From: Candidatus Brocadiaceae bacterium S225
Lineage (GTDB): Bacteria; Planctomycetota; Brocadiia; Brocadiales; Scalinduaceae
Assembly: GCA_007859995.1 (NCBI GenBank)
Contig: SMSL01000002.1
Location: forward strand, 62,001 to 126,000
DNA length: 64,000 nt
Reading direction: 5' to 3'
Numbering within the stretch: the stretch's first letter is position 1; every line of letters starts with the position of its first letter. Positions 25,250-33,736 of the stretch are shown piece after piece. The notes below the pieces were generated by a model. It saw only the letters and a list, made by a program, of their open reading frames with translations. It was not told the DNA's origin and searched no databases. A program made the position numbers and the translations under genes.

Positions 25250-25950
25250 TTCCTTTACAATTCAAGAACGCCAGAGATACCATTCCTGTCTACATGAAGG
25301 TGGCAGAAAACAACTAGGAGAGTAGGGTAATCAACCCCATCAACTTCTTAATTCTTCAATCATAATTTTTGTATTCTGCTCCTCGATTTTAATTTCTGTG
25401 TGCTTCTGTGAAAGTCTGTGGTTAAATTTCTCTTTTTTCTTTTCTTCGCGTTCTTTGTGCCTTTGCGTGAACAATGTCTTTTGTCTTGCAAAACACTCCC
25501 GCTCTTTTTAATAACCCTGAATAAGTAGGTTTTATAAATTTCAAATCCCAAATGGAAAATAACAAATAAATCACAACACCAAATGACCAAAAAAAAAGAA
25601 ACAAGATAATATAATTTGATTATTAGGTTTAGATATTGTAATTTTGTAATTGTATATTGTTTATAATTTGAAGATTGAGTATTGTTTATTTCGCTTGACA
25701 GATTTTTGCTATAAGCGCAGCTGCATTTCACTTTTACCACATTTTAAGTATCTACAAAAAGATAGCTTTGTTTTATAAACACGGGAGTTTTTCCTAAAAG
25801 TCTTTTCTTTTTCAAAGAAAGGTATGTAGTCATGGAAAGACTTGACCTAACACTTCTTTTCTTATTTAATTGTTTTATAAAAAAACTTGCTTATCGCTGC
25901 TGTATACAAATTTTTCTAAATGTAAAAATACAAACAAAATTGCATAATAA
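25250..25950. other. Gene-free stretch holding repeat R2 and smaller dispersed repeats
   Basis: No credible gene in about 700 bases. It holds a TCTGTG-type repeat (25396-25430), a TTCGCG/TTTGCGTGAA repeat (25444-25472) and R2 (25475-25811). The remaining 140 bases before the SEC-C gene are AT-rich with no recognised promoter. Confidence 0.5.
25475..25811 (+). repeat. Long direct repeat R2 (~335 bp)
   Basis: The counterpart of R1 at 22601-22905, in the same orientation. It carries a short extra segment near 25655-25685, where ATTGTTTA is repeated. Unlike R1 it is not followed by a DUF6868 gene. R1 and R2 enclose about 2.6 kb. Confidence 0.75.
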
Positions 25951-27105
25951 ATGAATAAAAATGATGCCTGTCATTGCGGAAGTGGTTTGAGATATGATGA
26001 ATGTCATGGAAAGATACCAGATAAATATATAAGTAAAACAGTAGAGCCAAATCTTTTTTCAAGGCTCCCTGAAAATATACAAAAGAAAATCATAGAAGAT
26101 GAAAAGAAGACCGCAAAACAAGGTGCAGTTAGACCCATAATTTCACTAGATGCCAAGGGTTACAAGTTCGTAGCAGTAGGAAACCAATTACACTACTCAA
26201 AAAACTGGAAAACATTCCATGATTTTCTGCATGATTATATTAAGAAAATTTTAGACCCGAAATGGGGTAACGCTGAGTTAAAAAAACCCTTCGAACAAAG
26301 ACACCCTGTAATTCAATGGTACAATTCTGTATGTACTTTTCTGAAGAAGAATATCAAAAAAGAAGGAGAAATTCACTCAGCAGTATGTACTGGGATTGTT
26401 GGCGCTTACCTTTCACTTGCATATGATCTTTATTTATTGAGGAACCATGGTTTGTTGCAAAATCGTCTTATAGCACGTCTAAAAGATGCAAAACAATTTC
26501 AAGGAGCAAGATATGAAATATATGTAACAGCATCATTTATTAAGGCTGATTTTGAAATTGAATTTGAGGATGAGACAGATAGGTCAACAACTCATTGTGA
26601 ATTTGTGGCTACTCATCGTAATACAGGTAAGAAATACTCTGTTGAGGCTAAAAGCCGCCATCGCTTGGGATTTTTGGGTCACCCGGGTGTTCAACCTCAG
26701 GATTTTAACACAATTAAACTGCGTATAGGTAATTTGATAAATAATGCATTAAAAAAAGAAGCTGCATATACACGAATCATTTTAATAGACGTCAATATGC
26801 CACCTGAAGAAGGTAAAGTATTTGAGAAAGATTGGTTTAAGAAACTACTACCCACCTTGGATAAGATAGAAAAAAAAGGAATTGATGGGAAGCCGTGCCC
26901 ACCAGCATATGTTTTTTTTACTAATCATCCATATCATTATGTTGGTGAGGAAGTGATAGAGCCTACTAGAGATTTTCTAATGACCGCTATAAATGTCCCC
27001 GGATTTAAAGCACATTCACGTAAAAAAGGGGAACAAGATGATCCGCCAGTTATAGCTTTGTGGGATTCAATTAATCTCCACAACACAGTTCCACATGAGT
27101 TATGA
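25951..27105 (+). CDS. SEC-C zinc-motif protein with PD-(D/E)XK-like core
   Basis: This 384-residue protein starts with a SEC-C motif (C7, C9, C18, H19 in CHCGSGLRYDECHG), a zinc site found in SecA and many accessory proteins. The centre reads GARYEIYVTASFI (185-197), THCEFVATHRNTGKKY and SVEAKSR (230-236). This is the spacing of a PD-(D/E)XK nuclease core, with E189, E217 and E232-x-K234 as candidate catalytic residues. The C-terminal third has no recognised motif. It lies just outside the R1-R2 block in an accessory region, with no ribosome site visible. A role in nucleic-acid defence is a guess. Confidence 0.55.
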   Translation: MNKNDACHCGSGLRYDECHGKIPDKYISKTVEPNLFSRLPENIQKKIIEDEKKTAKQGAVRPIISLDAKGYKFVAVGNQLHYSKNWKTFHDFLHDYIKKILDPKWGNAELKKPFEQRHPVIQWYNSVCTFLKKNIKKEGEIHSAVCTGIVGAYLSLAYDLYLLRNHGLLQNRLIARLKDAKQFQGARYEIYVTASFIKADFEIEFEDETDRSTTHCEFVATHRNTGKKYSVEAKSRHRLGFLGHPGVQPQDFNTIKLRIGNLINNALKKEAAYTRIILIDVNMPPEEGKVFEKDWFKKLLPTLDKIEKKGIDGKPCPPAYVFFTNHPYHYVGEEVIEPTRDFLMTAINVPGFKAHSRKKGEQDDPPVIALWDSINLHNTVPHEL

Positions 27106-27551
27106 ATAACAACAAACATATAATAATGCCAAAAGATATGCAGGGAAAGATGGTCAAATCTTGATCAGTGATTAGTAGAAAATAATAAAACCTTCTTATT
27201 GCCTTAAGTCTCGCATATCAAACTTATTCAATTGGTAAATAAGATTTTATTCTTTCGGTTCTTCGGTAAGGAGTTCCTCAATTCTGGACTTTAACAGAGC
27301 GTAATCATCATCTCCCTTTATATATTGACCTCCCGGATGGATGTAGCGAATAACACCATTACGGTCAATTAAGAAGCTGACACCGGTCCAGCGGGATTTT
27401 CGATTTTTATCAAACCGCCATTTCCTTAACGTAATCCATCCTCTGGCTTCATTTCTCTGGAATTAGTATTCACAATTCTATATTATTACTGGATAACAAT
27501 GAGATTTAGTATAATTCAGCGATAGATTTTTTGAAAATGAGAGGTGGTGGA
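27106..27551. other. Gap with a redoxin fragment
   Basis: About 445 bases between the SEC-C gene and the dehydrogenase. The only coding trace is the minus-strand redoxin fragment at 27247-27463. The rest is AT-rich with no promoter recognised with confidence. Confidence 0.5.
27247..27463 (-). pseudogene. C-terminal fragment of a peroxiredoxin/thioredoxin-like protein
   Basis: An open minus-strand frame of about 72 codons, with no start codon, ends at the TAA at 27247-27249. It reads WTGVSFLIDRNGVIRYIHPG and then a helical end, the last strand-turn-strand and helix of AhpC/TSA-type redoxins (LIDRNGVIRYIHPGG is characteristic). A stop lies just upstream in frame, and the N-terminal half with the active cysteines is absent. 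It is a truncated relic. The gene beside it is on the other strand, so this is not an operon partner. Confidence 0.6.
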
Positions 27552-28535
27552 ATGACCGGTAGCGTTTATATTACACGTGGGATTCCTGAAGAGGGGATTG
27601 CAAGGTTAAAGGAATGTTGTGGAACAGTTGAAATCAACCCTGATGACAGACCGTTGACGTATGATGAGCTTGTAGAGCAGGTGAAAGGCAGGGATGCAAT
27701 ACTCACCATGCTTTCAGACAGGATTGACGTGCAGTTATTAAAAGAGGCAAAAAATCTGAAAGTCATTGCGAATTATGCTGTGGGATTCGATAATATTGAT
27801 ATTGGAGCAGCAACTTCTCACGGTATTGTTGTTGCCAACACTCCCGGTGTACTGACAGAAGCCACTGCTGATATGGCGTGGGCGTTGCTGTTTGCTATAG
27901 CCCGAAGGATTGTTGAAGGTGACAGGGTTACCCGTAAGGGAGAATTTACCGGTTGGAGCCCGCTGTTCCTGTTGGGTGGTGATCTTGTTGGTAAAACGCT
28001 GGGAATTATCGGTTCCGGCAGGATTGGAACGGCAATGGCATTGCGGTCACGAGGGTGGTGTATGAAAGTTTTATACACTTCACAGAAGAAGAATAATGCC
28101 GTGTTGGAGGAGGAGTTGAATGCTAAAAGAGTGGCGTTAGAAACGCTTTTAAAGGAGTCTGATTTCATCTCTCTCCACACACCCTTTACGGAAAAAACCA
28201 GACACCTGATTGGCAAGGATGAATTTGCCATAATGAAGCGGACTGCCTATCTCATTAATACTGCACGAGGAGCTGTTATTGATGAAGCGGCAATGGTTGA
28301 CGCATTAAGGAGTAACAGGATTGCTGGTGCAGGATTGGATGTATATGAAGAGGAGCCAAAGTTAAAGCCGGGCCTTGAGGCATTGGATAATGTTGTACTT
28401 GCCCCTCACCTTGGAAGTGCTACGGTTGAAACACGCGGCAGGATGTCAATTATGGCTGCTGAGAGTATCATTGCGGTATTGAAAGGACAAAAGCCGGAAA
28501 ATTGTCTGAATCCCGAGGTAATTTTGAAGCAGTAG
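27552..28535 (+). CDS. D-isomer 2-hydroxyacid dehydrogenase (glyoxylate/hydroxypyruvate reductase type)
   Basis: The product has about 327 residues from ATG 27552, chosen because GAGGTGGTGG precedes it; an in-frame ATG at 27531 has no ribosome site. The NAD-binding motif GKTLGIIGSGRIGTAMALRS is followed by catalytic Arg, Glu and His: TARGAVIDEAAM (Arg), GLDVYEEEP (Glu) and LAPHLGSATVETR (His). Members reduce glyoxylate, hydroxypyruvate or related 2-keto acids to D-hydroxy acids with NAD(P)H. Glyoxylate reductase is the closest pattern, but the substrate is not set by the motifs. It appears monocistronic. Confidence 0.87.
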   Translation: MTGSVYITRGIPEEGIARLKECCGTVEINPDDRPLTYDELVEQVKGRDAILTMLSDRIDVQLLKEAKNLKVIANYAVGFDNIDIGAATSHGIVVANTPGVLTEATADMAWALLFAIARRIVEGDRVTRKGEFTGWSPLFLLGGDLVGKTLGIIGSGRIGTAMALRSRGWCMKVLYTSQKKNNAVLEEELNAKRVALETLLKESDFISLHTPFTEKTRHLIGKDEFAIMKRTAYLINTARGAVIDEAAMVDALRSNRIAGAGLDVYEEEPKLKPGLEALDNVVLAPHLGSATVETRGRMSIMAAESIIAVLKGQKPENCLNPEVILKQ

Positions 28536-28639
28536 GGGGGGCATGAAAAATCAGGGGACACCATACTTATTTAATTGAAATATCTAAAGGAGTGGTATTA
28601 GACTTTGGATATAAACTGGATAAGGTTGGATGAAGCAAA

Positions 28640-28677
28640 GTGAACCCAACAATACAATACAATGATGATGGGTTCAC
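28640..28677. repeat. Inverted repeat GTGAACCCA-20-TGGGTTCAC within a dispersed-repeat relic
   Basis: A perfect 9-bp stem with a loop of about 20 bases. The left flank GGTTGGATGAAGCAAAG followed by GTGAACCCAACA resembles a palindromic repeat common in bacterial genomes (AGGTTGGATTAAGCG-type). It is probably a worn mobile repeat and is not placed as a terminator for a nearby gene. Confidence 0.5.
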
Positions 28678-28845
28678 TTCCAAGCTGGATCAAATGGGCA
28701 ACAAGAGCAGATTGATATATCCTTTTACTTTTTATTATACTATATACCGTGTAGGAATCGCCTAAATCGCTCAATTTGGGTAATAATTAAATCTTTGCGT
28801 TCATGACGGCTTTGCGTGATTATTTTTTTAGAAAATCTCTCGCTT

Positions 28846-28873
28846 TTGTGTTAGACTTGAAACCCATTATAAC
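28846..28873 (+). promoter_or_regulatory. Candidate promoter of the DUF3365 gene
   Basis: TTGTGT (28846-28851) and TATAAC (28868-28873) are 16 bases apart, ending about 38 bases before the preferred ATG at 28911. This is a moderate match to the sigma70 consensus. Confidence 0.4.
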
Positions 28874-28910
28874 ATAACGATCTAAACTTTTTTAATGTGT
28901 GTCAGTTTTA

Positions 28911-29627
28911 ATGAAAAAAAATTTTAAACTATACGGAATCATAATATTTGTAGTAGCTGTTGTAATACTTTCTATAAGTGTTACTAATTTCCAGAAACAA
29001 TCTACTTTATTGCGAGAGGAGGTATTCGATAAGTGCGAGATGATTGCCCTGGAACTTAAGTACGCCAGAGAATATCTGGCAGAAACAATGGCAATTACAA
29101 ATATGGAGCATAGTGAAACAACCAGATTGCTCATGCCGGCAATCGCGGGGAATGAGATCGGTAAAAAGTTTTATAATGCAACCGGTTATCGATTAAAACA
29201 GGTCAGTTCACAATATGGAGACCCTGAAAACCGGCCTGATAAATTTGAGGAGAAGGCACTTGCTGAATTCGAGAGAGACAAAAATCTCTCTGAATATAGA
29301 GGTGTAGATGAGATAGAGAGTAAAAAGGTTTTGAGATATCTCATTCCCATTCATGTAGAGGAAGCATGCCTTAAATGTCACTCCGCAAAGGAGACAATGC
29401 CGGGATTTATGCAGGGCGATTATGCCGATAGCGAGGCGGCGGACTATACATTTGGAAATATGAAGGGTGCTATCTCGGTAGCTGTGCCCATAGACAGGGC
29501 AGAGGCGGAGATCAAAGGAAACCTGGTCCACATGGCCATTGTAACTACCGTAGGGATGGTATTCCTGGTGGCCTTTGTCTTCATTGCAATGAATATTACG
29601 ATTAAGAGGAGAGAAGATAACAAGTAA
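28911..29627 (+). CDS. Membrane heme-binding sensor-like protein (DUF3365/Tll0287-type)
   Basis: From ATG 28911 the product has 238 residues; a GTG four codons upstream is an alternative. The layout is a membrane helix (about 8-27), a soluble domain, and a second helix (about 206-228) near the C-terminus. The soluble domain carries CLKCHSA (C153-H157 in this numbering), a c-type heme-binding CxxCH, in the DUF3365/Tll0287 fold. The fold is known as a redox or heme sensor, usually attached to a signalling domain. Here the protein ends soon after the second helix, so it lacks an output domain. Neighbours are unrelated. Confidence 0.78.
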   Translation: MKKNFKLYGIIIFVVAVVILSISVTNFQKQSTLLREEVFDKCEMIALELKYAREYLAETMAITNMEHSETTRLLMPAIAGNEIGKKFYNATGYRLKQVSSQYGDPENRPDKFEEKALAEFERDKNLSEYRGVDEIESKKVLRYLIPIHVEEACLKCHSAKETMPGFMQGDYADSEAADYTFGNMKGAISVAVPIDRAEAEIKGNLVHMAIVTTVGMVFLVAFVFIAMNITIKRREDNK

Positions 29628-29829
29628 TTATTCACCAGTCGTAAAGAGCGCATAGAAATAATACCTCTTAGAAAGCAGGCCGTCCGTCGCCTGAGGACGA
29701 CCCTGTGGGTAGCTCACAGATCCGACTCAGTAGGAAATTACAGGAAGAGCTCAAAATCCAAATCTTTGTTTTTTTTCTGAGTTTCCTGCATTCCTTAGCG
29801 GATAAAATTTTCTGTAAGATAAATAATTG

Positions 29830-29853
29830 TAGGTGGGTTTCCATGCCTGCCAA
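29830..29853 (+). repeat. Fragment of a dispersed palindromic repeat
   Basis: GTAGGTGGGTTTCCATGCC followed by TGCCAA resembles one half of a palindromic repeat of the GTAGG type. It lies just before tldD in a 230-base gap that also contains small hairpins (for example CTGTG-7-CACAG near 29702-29718). Confidence 0.3.
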
Positions 29854-29891
29854 TAAGGTTGAGGCGCATTAAAACCTCATTTACATATATC

Positions 29892-31433
29892 ATGAAACCA
29901 CGTATAGAAATCCTGGACAAGTTAAAAGGGCACGTCTTTGAAACAGTATCAACATATTACAAATCGTTAAGCGACTGTAAATATGTTGACGTGAGGCTTG
30001 GAATCAGCGAATTCAAATCAGCCGCTTCTGAAAACGGACAATCAAAGGATGTTGTGGATGATTATGACGCCTCGTTCGGTATAAGGGTTATTGCGGGAGA
30101 AATGTCATCCTGGGGATTCTATGGCCAATCCCTGGGGAAAAACGAATTAAGAAACGAGGAAATAACGAACTTAATTGTCTCTGGTATAAATAACGCTTAT
30201 GAACGGGCAATCGCCAACGCAAAGAAAAAGCAAGAGTTTAAAAAGAGTGCCGATTCATTAACAGAAGTAAGGCTTGCAAAGATCAAGGTTTGTCAGGATA
30301 CGGTACCGGCAGATTTTGAAATTGACCCGCGAAAGGTTTCTCTGCAGAAGATATTAAAAACAAGTGTGGATGTTTCCCTGCAAATGAAGGAGCTTGATCC
30401 ATCGGTACATTATGCAGCTGCAGGGATAAGAACAGGCATAACCAGGGAGCTATTCTGCAGCTCCGAAGGCGCAAATATTGATCAATCATTGCCGTTGACC
30501 CAGGGTGTTGTTTATGTGTCCGCGCAGAAGGGTGAGTCCAGTCCGGAAGTTTGTTATGATTATGTTGGCGATTTAAAAGGCTGGGAAATAATTGAAGGCA
30601 AAAACTGTTATAACTTAAGCTTTCTTGATTTTGCATTAGAGAGAACAAGAGATACCATCGAACTCTCAGGCGCGGAGTTTCTTAAGACCAGCAAAGATGA
30701 CGTAGTCGTTGTAACAGACCCTCACTTTAATACACTGCTCGTGCACGAAATCGTCGGGCATCCTACCGAATCTGACAGGATACTGAAGATGGAAACCGCT
30801 TATGCGGGCAGGTCATGGCTTTTTAAGAGCATGGACGAAAATCAGGTAGGAAAGCGGATAGCCTCGCCACTCGTAAATGCATTTTCAGACCCAACTACAA
30901 TGGGATATGGATACTACAAATACGATGCGGAAGGGACACCGGCCAAACGTATAGACGTAATTAAAAATGGTATTCTAAAAACGTTCCTGAACGGAAGGGA
31001 AAACGCCGCGGTTCTTGGACACGAACCGAATGGTTCAATGAGGGCAACTATGTCGTCAATGGTGCCAATAGTCAGGATGACAAATACCGCTTTTGGACCA
31101 GGCAAAAAAGACCCGAAGAAAATAATAAAAGAGGTAAAGGATGGATATTACATCGTCAACCACAGAACACCTTCTATAAGTGAATCCAGAGAAAACTTCA
31201 GGATTTCAGCTACAAAGGTCTATAAGATTGAAAATGGTAGGCTCGTCAAGCTATACAGAGGCGGCGGCATAATGGCAAATTCAAAAGACTTTCTTATGAG
31301 CATTGATGCGGTGGGAAATGATTTCAAAATGTATCCCATACCGAACTGTGGAAAGGGGCAGCCGATGCAGATTATGAGGGTAGGGAATGGAGGCCCAACG
31401 CTCCGGGGTAAGGCGAGACTGGCCGGGTGTTGA
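29892..31433 (+). CDS. tldD: TldD-family metalloprotease subunit
   Basis: From ATG 29892 the product has 513 residues; a TTG 11 codons upstream is possible but has no better ribosome site. It carries the TldD zinc motif HEIVGH (285-290) within VVVTDPHFNTLLVHEIVGH, and a typical C-terminal GGPTLRGKARLAGC. TldD/TldE form a cytoplasmic heterodimer that degrades unfolded peptides and matures some ribosomal peptides, with the zinc in TldD. The partner gene tldE follows 164 bases downstream. No peptide precursor is visible nearby. Confidence 0.85.
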   Translation: MKPRIEILDKLKGHVFETVSTYYKSLSDCKYVDVRLGISEFKSAASENGQSKDVVDDYDASFGIRVIAGEMSSWGFYGQSLGKNELRNEEITNLIVSGINNAYERAIANAKKKQEFKKSADSLTEVRLAKIKVCQDTVPADFEIDPRKVSLQKILKTSVDVSLQMKELDPSVHYAAAGIRTGITRELFCSSEGANIDQSLPLTQGVVYVSAQKGESSPEVCYDYVGDLKGWEIIEGKNCYNLSFLDFALERTRDTIELSGAEFLKTSKDDVVVVTDPHFNTLLVHEIVGHPTESDRILKMETAYAGRSWLFKSMDENQVGKRIASPLVNAFSDPTTMGYGYYKYDAEGTPAKRIDVIKNGILKTFLNGRENAAVLGHEPNGSMRATMSSMVPIVRMTNTAFGPGKKDPKKIIKEVKDGYYIVNHRTPSISESRENFRISATKVYKIENGRLVKLYRGGGIMANSKDFLMSIDAVGNDFKMYPIPNCGKGQPMQIMRVGNGGPTLRGKARLAGC

Positions 31434-31472
31434 ACTTTACTTCTTCCTCACTTGATAAAATGAAAAATAATT

Positions 31473-31585
31473 CTCACGCAAAGTCGCAAAGGCCGCTAAG
31501 TTAAAGAAGCAGATTTAAGGTTTTTTTGTATGAATATTTGTGATTTAAAATTTTTATCCGTGTTTATCTGTGATAATCTGTATCC
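31473..31585. repeat. Dispersed-repeat tract between tldD and tldE
   Basis: The first part (31473-31500) holds CACGCAAAGTCGCAAAGGC, the reverse counterpart of sequences at 25444-25472 and 28792-28820. The second part (31557-31585) holds CCGTGTTTATCTGTGATAAT and then CTGTATCC. It belongs to the family seen before batB at 15607-15637 and again ends about a dozen bases before a start codon. Confidence 0.45.
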
Positions 31586-31597
31586 TATTAATTTACC

Positions 31598-33064
31598 ATG
31601 ATAAAAACAGAAGATCTGCGAACAGCCGTTGCCGGCGCGCTTAAATATATAAAAAAGCAAAAGGACGTTATCGATGCAGAGGTATTTGCTTCGTGGAGTG
31701 ATCTGATAACAATAAGGCTTGATTATACGTCCGACATTCCCTGTAACGGGATTCATGAACCAAAATCTATCCAATCGTATGGGCTTGGAATACTGGCCAC
31801 ATTCAAGAGAGGGAATAGAATCGAAACAGGGTTTGGGTCAGTTACAAACGATTTGACGAAAGGGGGTGTTCTTGATGCATTGGAGAAGGCGAAAAGAAAC
31901 AGGGTATACGACCCGGATTTCAAAACACTACCCGAACCGGTAGATAACCCTGCATTAACAAACTATCATGACAAACGCGTCATGGAGATCAGCGGGGAAG
32001 AGACTGTTGATTTGGGATGGAAGGCGCTTGACGGCGCTCTCAAAACTCTTCGCGATGGCGGGCACAAAAAAACAATCATTATCGGAGGAGACGTCACCAT
32101 CCTGAGAGAGAGAATGGCCATTAAGACTACAAAAGAGATAGATGATTTCGACGAAACCACCAGCCTTGCGGCAAATATAACGGTAATGATTGAGAACAAA
32201 AACGTTAAGGGTACGGGGTGGAGTATGGGTACTCACCTTACAACATTTAAGCCCGAAGCTGCAGGGAGAGAAGCGGCAGAAAGCGCGATGAGGGCAATTG
32301 GCGGAAGGAAAGTTAAATCAGGAAGGCACAATGTGATTTTCGGAAATCAGCCACTTACTGATATCGTTTCAAACGTACTGATACCATCTTTAGATCTATC
32401 GTCAGTCTATGCTTCCGATACACCTTTCCTCGGAAAACTCGGGCATGGAATAGCATCAAGTAATTTAAACGTATACGATGATGGGACCATAAAGGGGGAA
32501 ATCGGTAGTAAAAAGATTACGTGTGAGGGTATACCAACCGGAAGAACTGATCTGATCACGAATGGCACACTTACCGGCTTCCTGGCAAATAACTACTATG
32601 CACATAAATTCAAAAACAATCTGTACAATCCAATACCACGGAACGGCTTCAGGTACTCAGCAATCGGCAGGGATTACAAAAATAAGCCAGGCATTTCTCC
32701 GACAAATGTAATAATTGAGGGGAATAGAGGAACTACCGGGGATAGCTTGCTGAAACAGGTAGACAACGGAGTTTATATAGGTGGGATATGGTACACATAT
32801 GCCATAAACGGATTGGCCATGGGTGACTTTACGAGTACTATAATCGCCGATTCTTTCGCCATTAAAGATGGGAAAATTGCCAGCCCTTTAAAACCGAACA
32901 CTATCAGGATAAACACGGATATAAATCACATCCTTAACAACATAATCGGGATCACAAAGAAAAAGAGATCTACTCTGGTATGGGGATCAAGGGAGGTAGT
33001 GATAGCTCCGGAGATTGCGGTGAGCAATGTACAGTTGGAGAACGTAACAGGTTTTCTTGCCTAA
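31598..33064 (+). CDS. tldE: TldE/PmbA-family protein, partner of TldD
   Basis: The protein has 488 residues of the TldD/PmbA family without the HExxxH motif, as expected for the non-catalytic TldE/PmbA half. Matching blocks include SIQSYGLGILATFKRGNRIE near the N-terminus and LLKQVDNGVYIGGIWYTYAI and MGDFTSTIIADSFAIKDGKI towards the C-terminus. It should pair with TldD. A convergent gene ends 125 bases downstream. Confidence 0.82.
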   Translation: MIKTEDLRTAVAGALKYIKKQKDVIDAEVFASWSDLITIRLDYTSDIPCNGIHEPKSIQSYGLGILATFKRGNRIETGFGSVTNDLTKGGVLDALEKAKRNRVYDPDFKTLPEPVDNPALTNYHDKRVMEISGEETVDLGWKALDGALKTLRDGGHKKTIIIGGDVTILRERMAIKTTKEIDDFDETTSLAANITVMIENKNVKGTGWSMGTHLTTFKPEAAGREAAESAMRAIGGRKVKSGRHNVIFGNQPLTDIVSNVLIPSLDLSSVYASDTPFLGKLGHGIASSNLNVYDDGTIKGEIGSKKITCEGIPTGRTDLITNGTLTGFLANNYYAHKFKNNLYNPIPRNGFRYSAIGRDYKNKPGISPTNVIIEGNRGTTGDSLLKQVDNGVYIGGIWYTYAINGLAMGDFTSTIIADSFAIKDGKIASPLKPNTIRINTDINHILNNIIGITKKKRSTLVWGSREVVIAPEIAVSNVQLENVTGFLA

Positions 33065-33144
33065 GCAAAAGCTCCCTTAGGTAAGTGGGGTGGTATTGGA
33101 TTTTTTATGTATATGAAGTGCTCGTAAAATATTCAAGCCCACTT

Positions 33145-33171
33145 GATGCCCCCCCCCTCATGCGCGGCATC
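33145..33171. repeat. Inverted repeat GATGCC-15-GGCATC between convergent genes
   Basis: A 6-bp stem enclosing a C-run lies between tldE (plus) and the secreted coiled-coil gene (minus). It contains GCGCGGCATC, also present in the 3911-3942 repeat. It could serve as a bidirectional terminator, but no T-tract follows closely. Confidence 0.35.
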
Positions 33172-33188
33172 ATGAATATTTCTCAGGA

Positions 33189-33701
33189 TTAAGAACCTTT
33201 GGTGAATTCAATTAAATATCTCTCAAACTCTTCCTTCTTTGCGTCATGTATTTTCACCTCAAATGTTCTGGTTGAATGCCTGTCCAGGTTCAATATATAA
33301 AAGTCGTTACTAGCTGCGATAGAACCATCTTTTTTGTAAACGGTGATTTTGAAAAGTGAGTATTGGAAATCATTGTTAGTGTTATTTGTAATTCTGCCTC
33401 TAAAAACCGTGCCATTATATTGGGTTTCATAAGTAACGTCTTCAATAGAAAAATCATCTCCAGACTGTTCAAGGCTTTCAGGGATACTTCTCGGTTGCTT
33501 CTCCGGTATAGTCATCTCCAGAAAAAGCCTTTCTTCAAGTGTTATAATTCTCTTTTCCAGAGCAAGGATTCTGAATGATAGATTGGAAATAGCCTTCTCC
33601 AGGGAATCCAGTTTTTCAAGAACAGGCTGTGGATCTGAAGCTCCCAGAGAAATGGATGAAGGTAAGAAGCTGAAAATAAGAAGTATAAGAATTCTTTTCA
33701 T
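33189..33701 (-). CDS. Secreted coiled-coil protein with beta-sandwich (FxLYD-like) domain
   Basis: The protein has 170 residues: a signal peptide (1-21, MKRILILLIFSFLPSSIS), a coiled coil (about 25-62, EKLDSLEKAISNLSFRILAL), then a beta-rich domain (about 85-168). The latter holds FRGRITNNTNNDFQYSLFKI and DRHSTRTFEVKI, the pattern of FxLYD/DUF3426-like domains. Such proteins act in the periplasm or envelope and are often of unknown function. It is 35 bases downstream of the MgtC-like gene and probably co-transcribed with it. Confidence 0.6.
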   Translation of the reverse strand: MKRILILLIFSFLPSSISLGASDPQPVLEKLDSLEKAISNLSFRILALEKRIITLEERLFLEMTIPEKQPRSIPESLEQSGDDFSIEDVTYETQYNGTVFRGRITNNTNNDFQYSLFKITVYKKDGSIAASNDFYILNLDRHSTRTFEVKIHDAKKEEFERYLIEFTKGS

Positions 33702-33736
33702 GGTAGCATGGTTCCTTATGTTTTATTTTTTAATAA

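Larger units (their letters stand above)
28536..28898. other. Gap with palindromic relic and dispersed repeats
   Basis: No ORF in about 360 bases. A palindromic relic lies at 28640-28677, and a TTTGCG...TTTGCGTGAT repeat at 28792-28820. The candidate promoter of the next gene is at 28846-28873. Confidence 0.5.

Noticed and set aside
25360..25740. Minus-strand frame of 126 codons in the R2 region
   Set aside because: It crosses several dispersed repeats and R2; its peptide (AKKRKKRNLTTDFHRSTQK type) is the usual spurious translation of such repeats.
22601..25811. CRISPR array or insertion sequence
   Set aside because: Only two long repeats with genes between them; no regular short spacers and no transposase frame.
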